Assembly: GCA_023846275.1 (NCBI GenBank)
Contig: CM043874.1
Location: forward strand, 28,865,630-28,929,629
Source of the DNA: Vanilla planifolia
Lineage: Eukaryota; Streptophyta; Magnoliopsida; Asparagales; Orchidaceae
Direction: 5' to 3'
Length of the DNA stretch: 64,000 bases
How positions within the stretch are numbered: the stretch's first letter is position 1; the number at the start of each line of letters is the position of its first letter. This document shows, one piece after another, positions 38,339 through 50,674 of this stretch. Under the pieces are notes generated by a model. That model was not told where the DNA came from. It worked only from the letters and a program-made list of their open reading frames with translations, and made no database searches. Both the position numbers and the translations under genes were made by a program.

Positions 38339-40265
38339 TGTTAAACCCATGGCCTATGAAGTGGTTTGATGGTAACAAAACTATGTTATGCTCTTAATGG
38401 TCTTTTTTGAGTGGATGTTTTAGTTATAGATTGCATCAAGTGGATGGCATGTAAAATCATTTGAATAAGGATCATATACTCTCATGAGAATGTTTAAGGA
38501 AGAAGGTTTCAAGAATTGGAACACCCCACAAAGAATTTAGCTCTTGAAGGCATGATAGTCAACATGGGTACTCTTTTATTTACTTCTGTTAATTTAGAAT
38601 ATCAAAGCATGCAACTATCTCTTGTGGTATAATTAGGAATCTATGACATATTCTAGCATATGCATTCACTTATTAAAATCTTGAGTAATATGATCTTTAT
38701 AACCACATTAGTATTTTGTAAATATCACTTCATGTCTCTTTAAGTCCTATACAAATCTCAGTTTTAAAAAAATCAATTTAAAATAAATTCAATCCCTATA
38801 CTTCATTACCTACTGATTGTACAATACAATAGCCAGTATCATACTTGGACGATATATTTTCTTGCTCATATTTGCACTTGGTACTAAAAAAGTGTCAGAT
38901 CCATACATGTTTGATGTATATATCATACAAGTGCAAACATTGGCTAAATTATTTGTGTGTCATACAAGATCTTATCTTGTACAAATGATGTATGATTTTT
39001 AAGAGTTGAGTTTATATTTACATTGTATTTGTATGAAACTTATTTTGTACAAAAATGCAACTTATTTTCTCTCAGGATTCACATTAATTTTAGACTTGTG
39101 CAATTTTATGCTTCGTAATATTACATTCAAATTATGTAAAGTATGTTAAACGAGCACTACCTATCGTACAACACGAAGTTTATATATTAAATTTGTATGT
39201 TCGTGTGAGAATCTTTATATAAGTTATTTTTTGCACTTATAGTATGTATTAATATGATCATGTATTGTAACAATATGTTTCAATTATTTATATTTATTTT
39301 TTCATACAGTATAAAGTTCATGTATTGTATTTGTATATACTAGAGTTATCATGCTTCAATGGCATACTTATGTGATATATTTATCATATAAAGTACATAA
39401 TTTAACTCCCAAGTTTTCAACAAGTATTAGTACAATTCATGTATCAAATTTTTATAATCACTATTAAACTTAAATTCATAAACTTGTCATCATACTAATA
39501 TGATTATTATATCATATGAGTACATTCATCATTTAATATATATTGCATATAATGCTATGATCATCTATACATCAAACTAGTATGATATGTATTAAAACTA
39601 TTAGTTTATATATTTTTTGAATTTTTTATTATCATACTATAATGATAATAGTCAGTATGTTCAACTTTTAAGAAACACAATAATATATATGGAATGAGTA
39701 TGATTTGTTTTCAAGTTAGGATAGTTCAAGTAAGATTCACATAATATAAGAAGTTAAGTTTTACAATCATAACATATGACATTTTCTAAAGAACTTAGTT
39801 TCTATTAAATATGTATAGGATGATGGTGATTTGCCTTTAGACTAGTATAATCAATACTAACGCACATGTGCTACTTATTATATTAGAGTTATATGGTATG
39901 AAAGCCATCTCGCATTTGTATGATACATCATTTAGCGTTGGTAGAATCACTAAGTCATTAGCATAATTTCTATAAGGACTCAATCACTATGATATGATGT
40001 CCTTAATATACAAGTACGATTGGATTCGGGAAATCAAAGGCTAATTCTGACAATTTTAGGAATCCAAAAACAAGGATTTATACTTACCTAAATATTATGT
40101 GGTCCATACTAAATATAAAGAGGAGACTTAACTATTAAGAGTGTGAGAGATCTTGAAGGATTAAAAGCTTACATTCTAAATTTTTATAATGAAGAAAAGG
40201 TTAACTCTAAAATGAACACCTAATTATTTTATCTATTGAATTCACATCACCGTCATTCCTCAATA
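38339..40265 (+). mobile_element. Copia-family LTR inserted in the LINE
   Basis: It starts TGTTAAACCCATGG, then GGTTTGATGGTAACAAAACTATGTTATG, comparable to TTTGATGATAACAAAATAATTATGTTATA at 1766. The middle is full of CATAC/TATGAT words (38,840-39,000, 39,480-39,600), and the end (CTCAATAGATTTGAAGCATGGG near 40,258) resembles 13,875-13,893. It splits the LINE RT at a defined place: upstream RT motifs stop near 40,800 and downstream ones begin at 38,350. No target duplication of the flanking GACAC was found. Confidence 0.6.
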
Positions 40266-40800
40266 GATTTGAAGCATGGGTAACATCTTTTCATCATTCA
40301 GTTTTGAGTCACAAAACATTTGTTTGATCGTAAGTTTTTTGTAAAGCAATTTATTATTAATTGAATTATAATAGTTGTAGTCGACTGTTGCATTGTGATA
40401 TTGTGTGTATAGCCAGGTAGAGCTACTGTTGTAAGCTTTAGAGAGTTTATTGGTGATTAAGATGATCACAAGTTGTAATGGTTTTGGGTTACCCGTTAGT
40501 TGGGAAAAAGGCAATTTGATAGTGAAGCCTAGCTTGGTCAGCAAGGGGTGGCATAAACAAAGGATTTGTTGAACCACATAAAATCATGTGCTTCTCTCTT
40601 ATTTTTTGAAATTTATTTTATTGTTTTTAATTTATCAGCAAGTAACAAAAAAACAAGATTTCTAGTCTCACAAGATTTTTGTTTTCATCAATATCTATTT
40701 TTAAAGTTGTACAAATCTAGTTTGTGAATAAAATTTGAAGCACTTTCTTAATAGTGTTGTTTATACATTTTGTACAAGTTTTTGTTCATCCAATTTATGC
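40266..40800. other. Unassigned segment between copia LTR and LINE
   Basis: This contains a 105-codon minus-strand frame (40,260-40,577), less AT-rich than its surroundings (TTGGGTTACCCGTTAGTTGG, GCCTAGCTTGGTCAGC), with no motif I recognise. It may be internal sequence of the copia element or another fragment. Confidence 0.35.
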
Positions 40801-41686
40801 CCTCTTGTAATTGGTAATCCACTTTTATAAGTAAGTTATTCTCGATGATTTCACCTTTTACGAAGCTAGCTTGTTCTGGAGATATCAATCAAGATTTCCT
40901 ATTAAATGGTGAACTGTAGTCTTGAAAAACTCTTTTCAAGGCATGAACAAAGACAGATCAATAAAAAATCATAGAAGTAATTTGGATTCTTCGATTTAGG
41001 TGTCAATATTAACACTGATCGAACTTGGTTTGCCCACCATAAAATCTCTTACAACCATATGGGTGTCTTATTCAACAATTTCCCAGCAACGCATAAAAAA
41101 TTATCTAGTGTATCCATCCGGACCAGGAGCACTGTTTTTGTCAATGATAAACATGGTCTTTTTAAGCTTCTTGAGCATCACTCTCTCAATAAACAACCAT
41201 TATCTTCCAAGGAAGGATGGCAAGAATTTTGTTTATCAGATTTCTGGATTCCTTAATTGATTCTTCGTGAAGTAAATTTCGGAAATAGGATACTGTTGCA
41301 TCTCCAATGTCTTCCTCATCTGGCAACCACTTTCTATCTGAGTCCTGTAGCCGATTGATTTTAAGTTTCTTGTGTTTTGCAGTAAGTGAAGCATGAAAGA
41401 ACTTAGTTTTTTAATCACCCTCTTGCTACCATTTCAACCTTGCTTTTTGTTTCTAGAAAGTTTCCTCAATTTTGAATGCCAAGTTGTGTTTATTTTTGCA
41501 CAATTCTCAGCTCGTCTGATACAACATCTATTTGAAATTCTTCATATGATATTTCCAGCTCCAAAAGCTTTTGCTATGCGTCATGAAGAGATTGAAAAAT
41601 GTCTCCAAACTACTATCGATTCCAGTCTTTTAAGCCTGTATTTTTATCGTTTGAGTTTGAATGCCACCACGTACATTCCATAGCTC
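40801..41686 (-). pseudogene. LINE endonuclease-RT linker and reverse transcriptase N-terminal half
   Basis: The minus strand reads KFFHASLTAKHKKLKINRLQ near 41,400-41,340 (family: KFFH...k.R...N.I..i.d), then NSAPGPDGYT (41,136-41,107), the RT motif of plant L1-type elements (..k.APGPDGft), and IPKSKNPNYFYDF near 40,990-40,950 (family: IPK......~DFRPIsLC). The first part is open for more than 150 bp, so this is the best-preserved piece of the LINE. Stops appear downstream. Confidence 0.75.
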
Positions 41687-42340
41687 TCACACTACATGTT
41701 CCAGTTTTCCCTGATCATGTCGATGAAGTATGATTGATCCACATACGTTGAAATTTGAAGGCTTAGGTTGCTGGCTTGCTGCAAAGCATAACAAAGAGTG
41801 ATTTGATGGTGATTCACTCAAGTGATGTGCTAAAGCATTTTGAAATTTGTCCAGCCATTGGTGATTTTCCATGATCCAATCCAGTTTTTTCCATACTCTT
41901 TGACCATTCCTAATTACTGTCCATGTAAAGTTGGGGCCCAAAGATGGAGATTGAGAAGTCTACAATGTTAAATGCTGTCATGAAATTCTTCCATTGCTCT
42001 GAGATCTTGCTGGGCATTCCATGAGCCAGGGGGAAGAGATTGTATCCACTATTTTGTTTAGATCTATTGACAAGGGTCTTCTATTAGCAACATTACATTT
42101 GGTATAGATGAAAGAATAAGCCACTTCCTCCTTCTAGTCGTCTAACCTAATCAATAAATGCAGGAGTTAATCAATGCCAAGTTCCAACTTGCAAGAATCC
42201 ATGTCTTTCCAGAACATCCAAATCTTATTATCTTTATTTCTAAAACCACTATCTATTGTAGTTGACAACGAATCGACTCCTGACTGCTGTCATCTGCAAA
42301 TGGTTTTAATAACGCTAACAAACATTAATTCTTCTTAGGC
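41687..42340 (-). pseudogene. LINE apurinic-like endonuclease domain remnant
   Basis: The minus-strand frame 41,941-41,687 reads GPNFTWTVIRNGQRVWKKLD, then WIMENHQWLDKF and PSNHSLL. This is the C-terminal part of LINE endonucleases (GP.fTW.n.r.g...i...LDR.l.n..W.., then SDH.Pl). Upstream, across stops, IWMFWKDMDSC and SSPWLMECP continue the family pattern (iWvfW, then SPW...GDFN), with the GDFN motif degraded. The expected His of SDH is kept, the Asp is Asn. Confidence 0.7.
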
Positions 42341-43200
42341 ATTATGCCCAATCCCAATACCTTTAAACCTTTCCTCTATAGCTTTACTAAATTTATGAAA
42401 GGAATGTAAATCTATCATTTTGTCACAGATGAAGGTTGCATTGCTGATGGAAGGGCACTAAATCTACCTTCAGGAGCATTCTGATTATAGATGCCTTTGA
42501 GTAGAGTGCAGATTTGTTAAATAAGTGAATTGGTAGATGTTCGAACGAGATCTAGATTAGAACCACTGAAGGCCTAGAGTTGAGTTGGAAATTCGATGAC
42601 CACTTTAAGATTTTCATTAGGAAATTAGAGATGTTCCACACTTTCTTTAGCTAACAATTTAAATAGTCCTCCTCGTTTGTAACTCATATAAAATGTGTTT
42701 TGGGTCTAGGCACCCCACAAGAACTTGGTGAATTTGATTTTCAGAAAAGCTTGTCTCATTGTTGCCAAATTTACCTTTTTGTGAGAAAATTTACTAATCA
42801 ATATGAATTTAAAATGTGTGGATAGTTTTTTACTTTTTCTGCATCAAACACCACTTTTGGCTCCCCTTTGTATGTCAAAATTAGGTTGATTTTATAAGGT
42901 GAGGGAGCAATGTCCTCCCTTAATGCCTCGTCAAATAAATGACTAAGGCGTGAAAAACCTTTTATCCCAAGCAGATGGCCGTTGGGGTTGGTTAAGTGCA
43001 AAGGATGGATGACCAATTGGGCAATAGGGAGATAAAAAGCTGATTTTATGGTTGTTTCTAGTAAGGGCATTTGTGGATTTCTGGGGCCGCATAACTTAAG
43101 GATTTTGTGATAACTCAGTTAATTGTTGGCTTGAAGGTTGTTGGGGGTATTCTCCCATGGCTATCCCCTTGGGACAAGTGGTTTTGTCTCCTTTACTACT
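42341..43200 (-). pseudogene. LINE ORF1-like remnant
   Basis: The 90-codon minus-strand frame at 43,070-42,798 ends TYKGEPKVVFDAEKVKNY, resembling the start of the DUF4283-type domain of plant LINE ORF1 proteins (.y.G.pav.Fs.eei..la). It is upstream of the endonuclease on the same strand, as ORF1 should be. The rest of ORF1 (RNA-binding domain, CCHC knuckle) cannot be read. The assignment leans on position. Confidence 0.5.
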
Positions 43201-43250
43201 CAATTGGACTAGAAATTTCTTTCATTTTCTTAACTATATCCCATTATAAG

Positions 43251-43477
43251 ATGCCAACACATCTTGAGTAACCATCATCTTTTAATCTTCTTAAGACATC
43301 AAACTCAAATGATACAAAGTGAGATATAATGCCAATACATCTTGAGTAACCATGATTTTTTAATGTTCTTAGGGCATCATACTCAAATAACATGTGGTGA
43401 GAATAATGCTAACACAACTTGAGTGACCATATTCTTTTAATCTTCCCAAGGCATCAAACTTAAGAAACATATTAGCA
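43251..43477. repeat. Three-unit 77-78-bp tandem repeat
   Basis: Units start at 43,251, 43,329 and 43,406 with ATGC(C/T)AA(C/T)ACA(T/A)CTTGAGT, followed by AACCAT and a TTCTTAAGACATCA-like word. Units differ by roughly 20%. It lies just outside the upstream end of the LINE. Confidence 0.88.
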
Positions 43478-46400
43478 AATTCTATCTTATTATTTTGTTA
43501 TCATTAAACTTCTATATAAAGTCATATAGTTAATAATGAACACTTCAATACTAGGCAATAGATAACAGGGACATATTTTCATGTAGCACTTTGGTACAAA
43601 TTGGAAGTGGCAAGGGAGATGATTTCGATGGCTTGGCCAACCATTAATTGAAGTTTAAAGATATGATATAATATGTGATCTTGTAAAATGGAGATAATAA
43701 TCATTTAGAAAAATTAGGGCCTTAAAGAAGAAATAAGAAAATTAAAAAGTCAAAAAATTAAAATGAATAAAAAAATAAGGAAAGAAAGAGTTGATATAAG
43801 TATTATAAGATATCAATATTATAGGATAGTTATATGCATACATTAATATGGTACATTTGTCTATATATATTCAATATTTTTTATCTTTATGTTTGGCATA
43901 TACTTTTATTTACTACTCAATCTCTATTTACTTACTGTATATTATATTTTTATATTGTTTTATCTATTTATGGCTAGTAGTTTGCTTGTTGAGTATATTA
44001 TATTTATTATCTATTTACATTATCATCCAAGATGCAAATATTCATAGAATTGCTTGGGGAATTGTTTTTGAGAGATTATTTTAGTTATGAGCTCTATAAA
44101 GGATGTTGTATGTGAGAAACTATGTTGTACTTATTTGATAGATAATGTATCTATATACTTTTTGACTTTTTAAGTTGTATTAGCAACTTGAGACTAGCTA
44201 CATGGCTAGTGTTCCCATTACTTGATGTGTTATCAGATAATGCGAGGTTTTTGTGTCCCCTCTTCTAAAGAAGAAATTTTGAAAAAAATAAGAGAAATGT
44301 GGTGTGGCCATCACGTCAAATAAAAATTTGATATATTCTTTAGTGCATATGTTTGATTAGTGAATTACTTAAATCAAAAGCCAATCTAGAATAAAAATGT
44401 TTTTAAAAATATAATAAAATCTCTTAGTAAATAGATGCATGGATATAACTTGTGGTAATGTTTGCTTATAATATGCACTAGTTTGCCTGGTTAAGAATTT
44501 ATTATGATTATAATTTGGCTCTGATTCTCTTATTATGTTACGGATGTGCTTCTCATGTTGTTGTTATACTTAAAATACTATGGTTATTCATATTGTGTTA
44601 TGGTTATAACTTTTTTAAAATTCTTATAAGGAGGTGAACAATTCTTTTTAATATATAATATACACACTTCTCATTTTGGGAGTTGGTTAAATGCAAACAC
44701 TAGATAACAAATTAAAAGAAAGTCATAATTTCAATCTTTGGAATAAAAATTAAGCTAAAGGAAATGAAAGAAAATATTTGCAAACTAAGGATTAAAAAAG
44801 TATATGAACTGGAGAAAAAATGGAAAAGGGTAAAAAGAGATTTGAGAGCATCGTCTAAAGAAAAAAATATATAAATTATATAGTTTTAGAGACATCTTGT
44901 ACTAAGTAGAGCCATAAAAGAATCACCTTAATTAAGTAAAAACATTTGTGGATCCTAATACGTAGAACATGGTAAAGCTACAAAGGATTCACTAATTTGG
45001 GTTAAAATATTTATGGTTCCTTTGTAGATGATGAAAGTTAGAATTAAGGGAAAATTTGGATAAATAAGTAAACAAGGGAGATAAAATGGAATAATGAATT
45101 TAATAATTAAGATTAATACAAAATATGGCACATTTAATTATTATCTTTTTAATATTATTATTATTATTACTATTATTATATGTTTGATTATTGACCTTAG
45201 CATGTTGTTGTCCCAAACTTTCAATGATTTGTATGATTATGATATAGAGTTTCCCGCTAAGCTTGTTTCGATGAGCCTAGCCACTTTGTTGGCTTAAACA
45301 TTACAAGTGACAATGATGCACAACAAGGGAATCCAATGGAAAACTAAAAGAGAAGACATAGTCTTGTGGTTTTCTATCTATTGCCTCTTTAATGATTGTG
45401 TCATAAGGTCTTTATCATGAGATTAAGCTAATATGTCAAGTAATATATTTTAGACCATATTTTAATATTTACTTTATTCAATTGATAAAATTTATAATTA
45501 AATTTGAAATGGTAATTTTTTATTTTATGATACATTGACTAGAAAAAAAATAGATTGAAGAAAATATAAATTTTATTTTATTGTAAATATCATAGCGTTT
45601 TATCTTAAAATAAATGAAGATATCTAAAATAAAGAAAAAATGAATTTAAGTAGTGATTTATTATTTTATAATTATATTTATAAATAAAGAAACTGAGAAT
45701 ACTACAAAGTAGAATTAGAATAATTGAAATCACAAAATAAAGAATAGAAATAAAATAAACAACATATTGAACGTGAAACTAAGAAAAAATGGAATTTAGA
45801 ATACAAAACTAGATTGGAAATGTTTAAAATGACATTCTGAGTATGTACAAAGCTTAGAGTATAAAAATTAAAAGGAAATGGTCAACTTAGGTGATGAGTA
45901 TAAGTAGACATTCTAGAAGAAAAAACATACATGTTGTACTACTAAATGTTACTTTATATTAAATATCTTATATGTAATGTATATTGCTAGAATTATAGGA
46001 TGAATATAAAAATTTCAAAATTATAACTGTGAAATTTGGCTTAATATAAGATATGTTAAATCTAACGTATAGTACATAAGGAATAAGAAAATGGAATTTG
46101 AACTAAGTTAGAGAATATAGTATTGTACAACTTTAACTTACGTATAATACATTATTTGTCTCATGCAATACATTAGATTATGTGTGTGGTACATTTGACT
46201 TAAATTGAGAAAAAAATAAAAAAAATCTAAGAAAAGCATATGATACATTAATAAATAATGTATTATACAAAAAAGAAGATAATGAGTAACACATACTTAA
46301 GACAGAGTAAACTTTATAAGATCATATAATATATTAATAAATAATGTATATTACAATTAAGTTCATAGTGAACAACATATGCTTAAGGTGGAATAACATG

Positions 46401-46735
46401 AGGAAAACATGTAGTTCACTTAAAGATTATGTGCAATACATTGGCTTATGTAAATATTTTAACATTTCATTGAATTGAATAGTCTGTTAGGTTACATCTA
46501 GGTTAAAAAAAAGAATTTATAATATGTTTAAGAAACATACAACATTAATAGGTAGAATATACATTATGCTTTGTAGATAGTTTGAAGAAAGGACAAAAGT
46601 GGAATGTACAATACTTTAAGTGAAACATGCAGTATGCTACTAAAGAAGAAGAAAAAGATGCAAAGGAATTTACATATGAAGTTTGAGAATGATGTTTATA
46701 AAGACATTATGAAAAATAATATATTGTTTCAAGAT
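43478..46735. other. Unassigned AT-rich stretch
   Basis: No gene seen. The open frames at 43,848-44,084 and 45,094-45,297 are Ile/Tyr/Leu-rich and have no motif. From about 45,950 to 46,620 words such as GTACATT, ATACATTA and ACATACTTAAG recur, suggesting another diverged LTR, but no border is visible. Confidence 0.4.
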
Positions 46736-46743
46736 GGTGGCCC

Positions 46744-46835
46744 CACCCCTACAGCACCATAGGGGCAACCCCCTTTAGATGCTCACCATTTGTTGATCGA
46801 GCAATAAGACCCCCCCCCCCCCCCTCCCTCCCCCA
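46744..46835. repeat. C-rich island with a 15-base poly-C run
   Basis: A short GC-rich patch (GTGGCCCCACCCCTACAGCACC) leads to C15 at 46,810-46,824 followed by TCCCTCCCCC. On the minus strand this gives several G-runs of three or more, able in principle to form a G-quadruplex. It is the only such tract in the AT-rich part. Confidence 0.9.
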
Positions 46836-47399
46836 ATAATGTTTTAGAGGTAAAAAATTTAATTGGGTTTTAAGGGTTAGAATTTAAGACATCCCTATAA
46901 AAGGAATATATTTCAAAGCAAAGCAAGATTAAAAGGATGAAAAATAATTGATAGATTAAGAAAGATTATATGAAGAATGGTTTGATTTTTTTTGCATACA
47001 TGATATGTAAGAAACTTTTAAAAACCTTAATTATATTTGGTTGAATTGCAGAAACAGAATCGAGGAATGTTAGCATGCATTATAAGGAAGTAGCTAGCCT
47101 TAACAATGGAGCAATAATGCAAGTACCTTACAAGAGATAAGGGACTAAGAAATACATATGTTATTAGCAAATATGCAAGGCCAAAAAGAATATACCAATG
47201 CAAGAAAATGGAAGGCACAATTGAAATTATGTTATTAATTGCTTGGTTCTATAATTTCTCAAATTACATCAATCACATATTGCTAACACCATTGAATCAT
47301 TTCAAACACAGGGTTGTCTAAAAAGGATAGAAATGCTTATAGATAGCTTAAGTTGCCCAAATTATAAGAAAGTTTCCTTAGTGGTACTCATTTTACATG
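46836..47399. other. Unassigned stretch upstream of gypsy gag
   Basis: No motif recognised. It may be the untranslated leader or 5' gag part of the element that follows. Confidence 0.35.
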
Positions 47400-47990
47400 G
47401 TGTTGCTAGACATGGTGGCAAGACATGTAATGTTGCAATATGGGAATAGGCCAAACACTAAAATTTCTTAAGAGGAATTATGTAAAGCATTTTTGGAATA
47501 ATATGTTCCAAAATTAATAAGAGAAAAGATGTGTGATGATCTTACCTAGACATATCAAAGGGAAAAGTCAATTTAGGTTATTAGTAAGAGTTTTATAGAT
47601 TTGTAAAGTATACTTTGAAGATGGTAGCTATTGAAAAACAAAAATGCTTTATATTCTAAGAAGGATTGTAGCACTCCGTTTGCAATGTCATGCTCTACAT
47701 AATTTAACTCATATCAAGAGATTTTGGAAGTAACAAAGCATATTGAATAGAACCAAAATATAATGGAAGCTAAAAGAATTATTGAAAAAAGAAAGGGCCC
47801 ATTCTCATATCAAGGTGAATAGAAGGAAAAGAAAAGAAAAGCAAATGAATCAGGAGTGCACACTACAAATGACAAACTAGTTGGCAATATTTGTGATAAC
47901 ATTCGGGAGAGTGCTTCAAGAGCATTGTGATGTATTTTCTCTATGATGAAGTTGAAAATTTTGCTTTGAAATGTCCATGAGTCATGTAGA
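47400..47990 (+). pseudogene. Ty3/gypsy gag remnant
   Basis: Across frames the sequence follows the plant gypsy Gag plan: an EELCKAFLE-like stretch with a stop, then YVPKLIREKMCDD near 47,480-47,540 (family: F.e.F...Yfp...r......eF..L.qg), SIQVISKSFIDL (family: sV.eY...F..Ls), and YDEVENFALKCP at 47,944-47,979 (family: C..CGe.GH.a..CP). In the zinc knuckle only the last Cys survives clearly. Stops are frequent. Confidence 0.65.
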
Positions 47991-49650
47991 AGATTGTTGA
48001 TGAAAAATATAAATTGGAGGGACTACACTTAACAAAGGAAAAAGGCCCATCATAACTTCTCAACAATAAGAAACTAAACTTCAAATTACTATGACCTAAA
48101 GGGAGGCTCCCACATCACCTAACATCATCATCACATATACCTTATTATTGTAAAGAAACCTATTAAAGTTATTTTTCATTATGAGGCATCTCATTCATTT
48201 ATATCAATTGCATATGTTCAAATAATAAAAATACATATACATATATTAGAATCACTTGTCTTAGTTACCTTACTAGAGAAGAAGTCAAAATAAGCAAATA
48301 AATACAATAATTGGTAGAAATAGAAGAGACTTCATATATACATTAATTATTATTAGCTTCAAAGAGTTCGACATCATCTTAGGGATGGATTGGTTGATGA
48401 GTCATCGAGTGATCATTAATTGTTGAGAGAAAAAAGTTAGAATTCACATGGAGGATATTACTAAAGTTATTTACATTGATAACAAAAGAAAATTACCTCT
48501 TATAACATCAATAAAGCCAAAAAAGTTTATTAATAAGAGATGTCAAGGAATTTTAACTTTAATACAACTCTCAAAATAGAAAGAAATATAACTAAAATAT
48601 TTGCTGATAGTTTGTAATTATTCTCAAGTATTTCCAAAAGATTTTCTCCCTACTACGAGATTGAATTCACAATCAACCTAATTTTGGAAGCAAAACTAAT
48701 CTCTCAAGCATTGTATCGATGGCACCAACAAAACTACATACGATAGAGAAGCAATAGCAAGAACTCTTAGACAAAAGCTTTGTTAGATTGAGTGTCTCAT
48801 ATTGGGAAGCACAACTATTAGTAAAGTATAAACATCATAGTTTATGCATGTGTATAGGCTATCAAGCATTTAACTGAATAACCAATAAGAAATTGACCGA
48901 TTACCATGGATTAATGAATCATTCAATCAATTATAAGGAGTTGAGAATGTTTCCAATATTGGCTCACGATCAGGGTATCATCAGCTAAAATCAAGAAGCA
49001 GGATGTACCAAAAACAACATTTCATGCTAAGTACAAACATTATAAGTTTTTGGCACCTTCTTTCAAAATAATTAATGCATCATACAATTTTACATAAATT
49101 TAATATTCATGTAATGGCTACATAGCTTTGTGATTATATTCATCAATGATATATTGATCTAGTTTTAGAAATACAAGTGATCATGAATAACATTTACATT
49201 TAGTTTTGCATTAAAAACAATTAGATATACGCAAAATTCTCCAAATATATTTTGTGTTTATCAAAAATATCATTCCTAAGACACTCAATCGATGTAATAG
49301 TATTAGTTGTGAACTTGCAAAAGTAATTGTAATAGTTGATTGACTAAGAGCTACAAAATGTTACTAAAATTAAAATTTTTTTGATTAGTTGGATACTAAA
49401 AGAAATTTGTTACAGGATTCTTTTAGAGAGATACACCTTGATCTGGTTAACTCAAAAGGAGGTTCTTTTCAATTAGGATCAAGAGTGTGATAAATGCTTC
49501 TAAACTCCTAAGGAAAGACTAACAATAGCAGTAGTATTGGCATTACTTGATAGTAATACAAAATTTTAGGTATCCACAAATAAATCTTTTCAAGTATTGG
49601 AGGCAATATTAATATAGAATAAAAGTTATAACTTATGCTTCAAGATAGTT
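47991..49650 (+). pseudogene. Ty3/gypsy protease, RT and RNase H remnant
   Basis: FDIILGMDWLMSHRVIINC reads uninterrupted at 48,367-48,423, the end of the gypsy protease domain. Then follow SQVFPKDF near 48,630 (family: F.DVFPed.), REAIARTLRQKLC-like material near 48,750, LCMCIGYQAFN near 48,840 (family: MCiDYR.LN), and FINDILI at 49,139-49,159. This last is the RT catalytic motif with the first Asp changed to Asn. The RT connection HLHLVLH, then a SFLGLxGYYRRF-like stretch, continue to about 49,640. There are many stops and no integrase. Confidence 0.75.
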
Positions 49651-49794
49651 AAGATCTTATAAAATCATTATCCCATACATGACTTAAAGTTATGAGTTAT
49701 CATCTTCACATTAAAAATATGGAGATAAAAAGAATAGGGTAAAGTGAGTAATATGGAATTGGTTATGATGAGATAAAATTAAGAATATAATTTT
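49651..49794 (+). other. Break in the gypsy element
   Basis: Pol similarity ends around 49,650 and the tandem array starts at 49,795. RNase H and integrase are missing, so the element is truncated here. Confidence 0.35.
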
Positions 49795-50258
49795 AAGAAT
49801 GATGTAGGGTAAATTTAAGATATGCTTAATGGGATTTAGTACCCTATTAATTAAGCTACGAGCAAGATTAAATATTTTCCTAAGTTTGTAAGTTTAATAT
49901 ACATAATTTTAAGAATGATTTTGGATAAATTTAAGATATGCTCAATAAGATCCAACACCTTATTAATTAAGCTAATAATATGATTAAATATTTTACCTAA
50001 GTTTGTAAGATTAATATATATAATTTTAAGAATGATTTTGGATAAATTTAATATATGCTAATTGGGATTTAACACCCTATTAATTAAGCTAATAACAATA
50101 TTAAATATTTTATCTAAGTTTGTAAGTTAATATATAAATTTTTAAGAATGATGTTTGGTAAATTTAAGACTTGCTTAATGGGATTTAACACCCTATTAAT
50201 TAAGCTAATAGCAAGATTAAATATTTTACCTAAGTTTGCAAGCATAATAAGCATAATA
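49795..50258. repeat. Four-unit ~116-bp tandem repeat
   Basis: Units start at 49,795, 49,911, 50,028 and 50,144 (steps of 116, 117 and 116 bp) with AAGAATGAT, followed by GGATAAATTTAA, ACACC(C/T)TATTAATTAAGCTA and CCTAAGTTTGTAAG. Identity between units is roughly 85-90%. Each unit holds the perfect palindrome TTAATTAA. The open frame at 50,114-50,314 (-) is a shadow of the array. Confidence 0.92.
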
Positions 50259-50568
50259 AACTTGAAGTCTTTAAAAATGTAGAAAATGATCTCAAACAAA
50301 ATAGAATTGAACATGAAACTTATATATAACTTGATATATTTATAAAACTAAGATTTTCATATAATTATGGTATATTGTTACATACAAAAGAAGTTAAAAA
50401 TAAGTTAACTCAATTTTAAATTGCTAAAAATCAAACCTATGATATTTATTATAAGGAACTTATAATATTAAAAGGATAAAAGATTATTGATCATGTTTGC
50501 AAGTTTTATTGGATTTGGAGGTCAATATACAAGACAAAATCCAATAAAATAGAGAAATATTTGAACTT

Positions 50569-50674
50569 CAATATATATATATATATATATATTGTGTGCG
50601 TGTGCGTGTGCATGTGCGTGTGCGTGTGTGTGCATGTGCATGCGTGCATGTATGTGTGCATGTGTATGTGTATA
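50569..50674. repeat. Compound (AT)n-(GT/GC)n microsatellite
   Basis: A 24-bp AT run (50,569-50,592) passes into about 80 bp of alternating purine-pyrimidine TG, CG and ATG steps. Alternating GT/GC tracts of this length can favour Z-DNA. The minus-strand frame reading His-Ala-His-Thr is an artefact of the repeat. Confidence 0.95.

Noticed and set aside
40260-40577. 105-codon minus-strand frame
   Set aside because: No recognisable motif and no homologous position in a LINE ORF2; kept only as unassigned sequence.
43251-43477. Antisense translation of the 78-bp repeat gives a 26-residue unit (LxRLKxxGYSxCVGI)
   Set aside because: Differences between units are not concentrated at third codon positions and one unit is 77 bp, so there is no sign of coding constraint.
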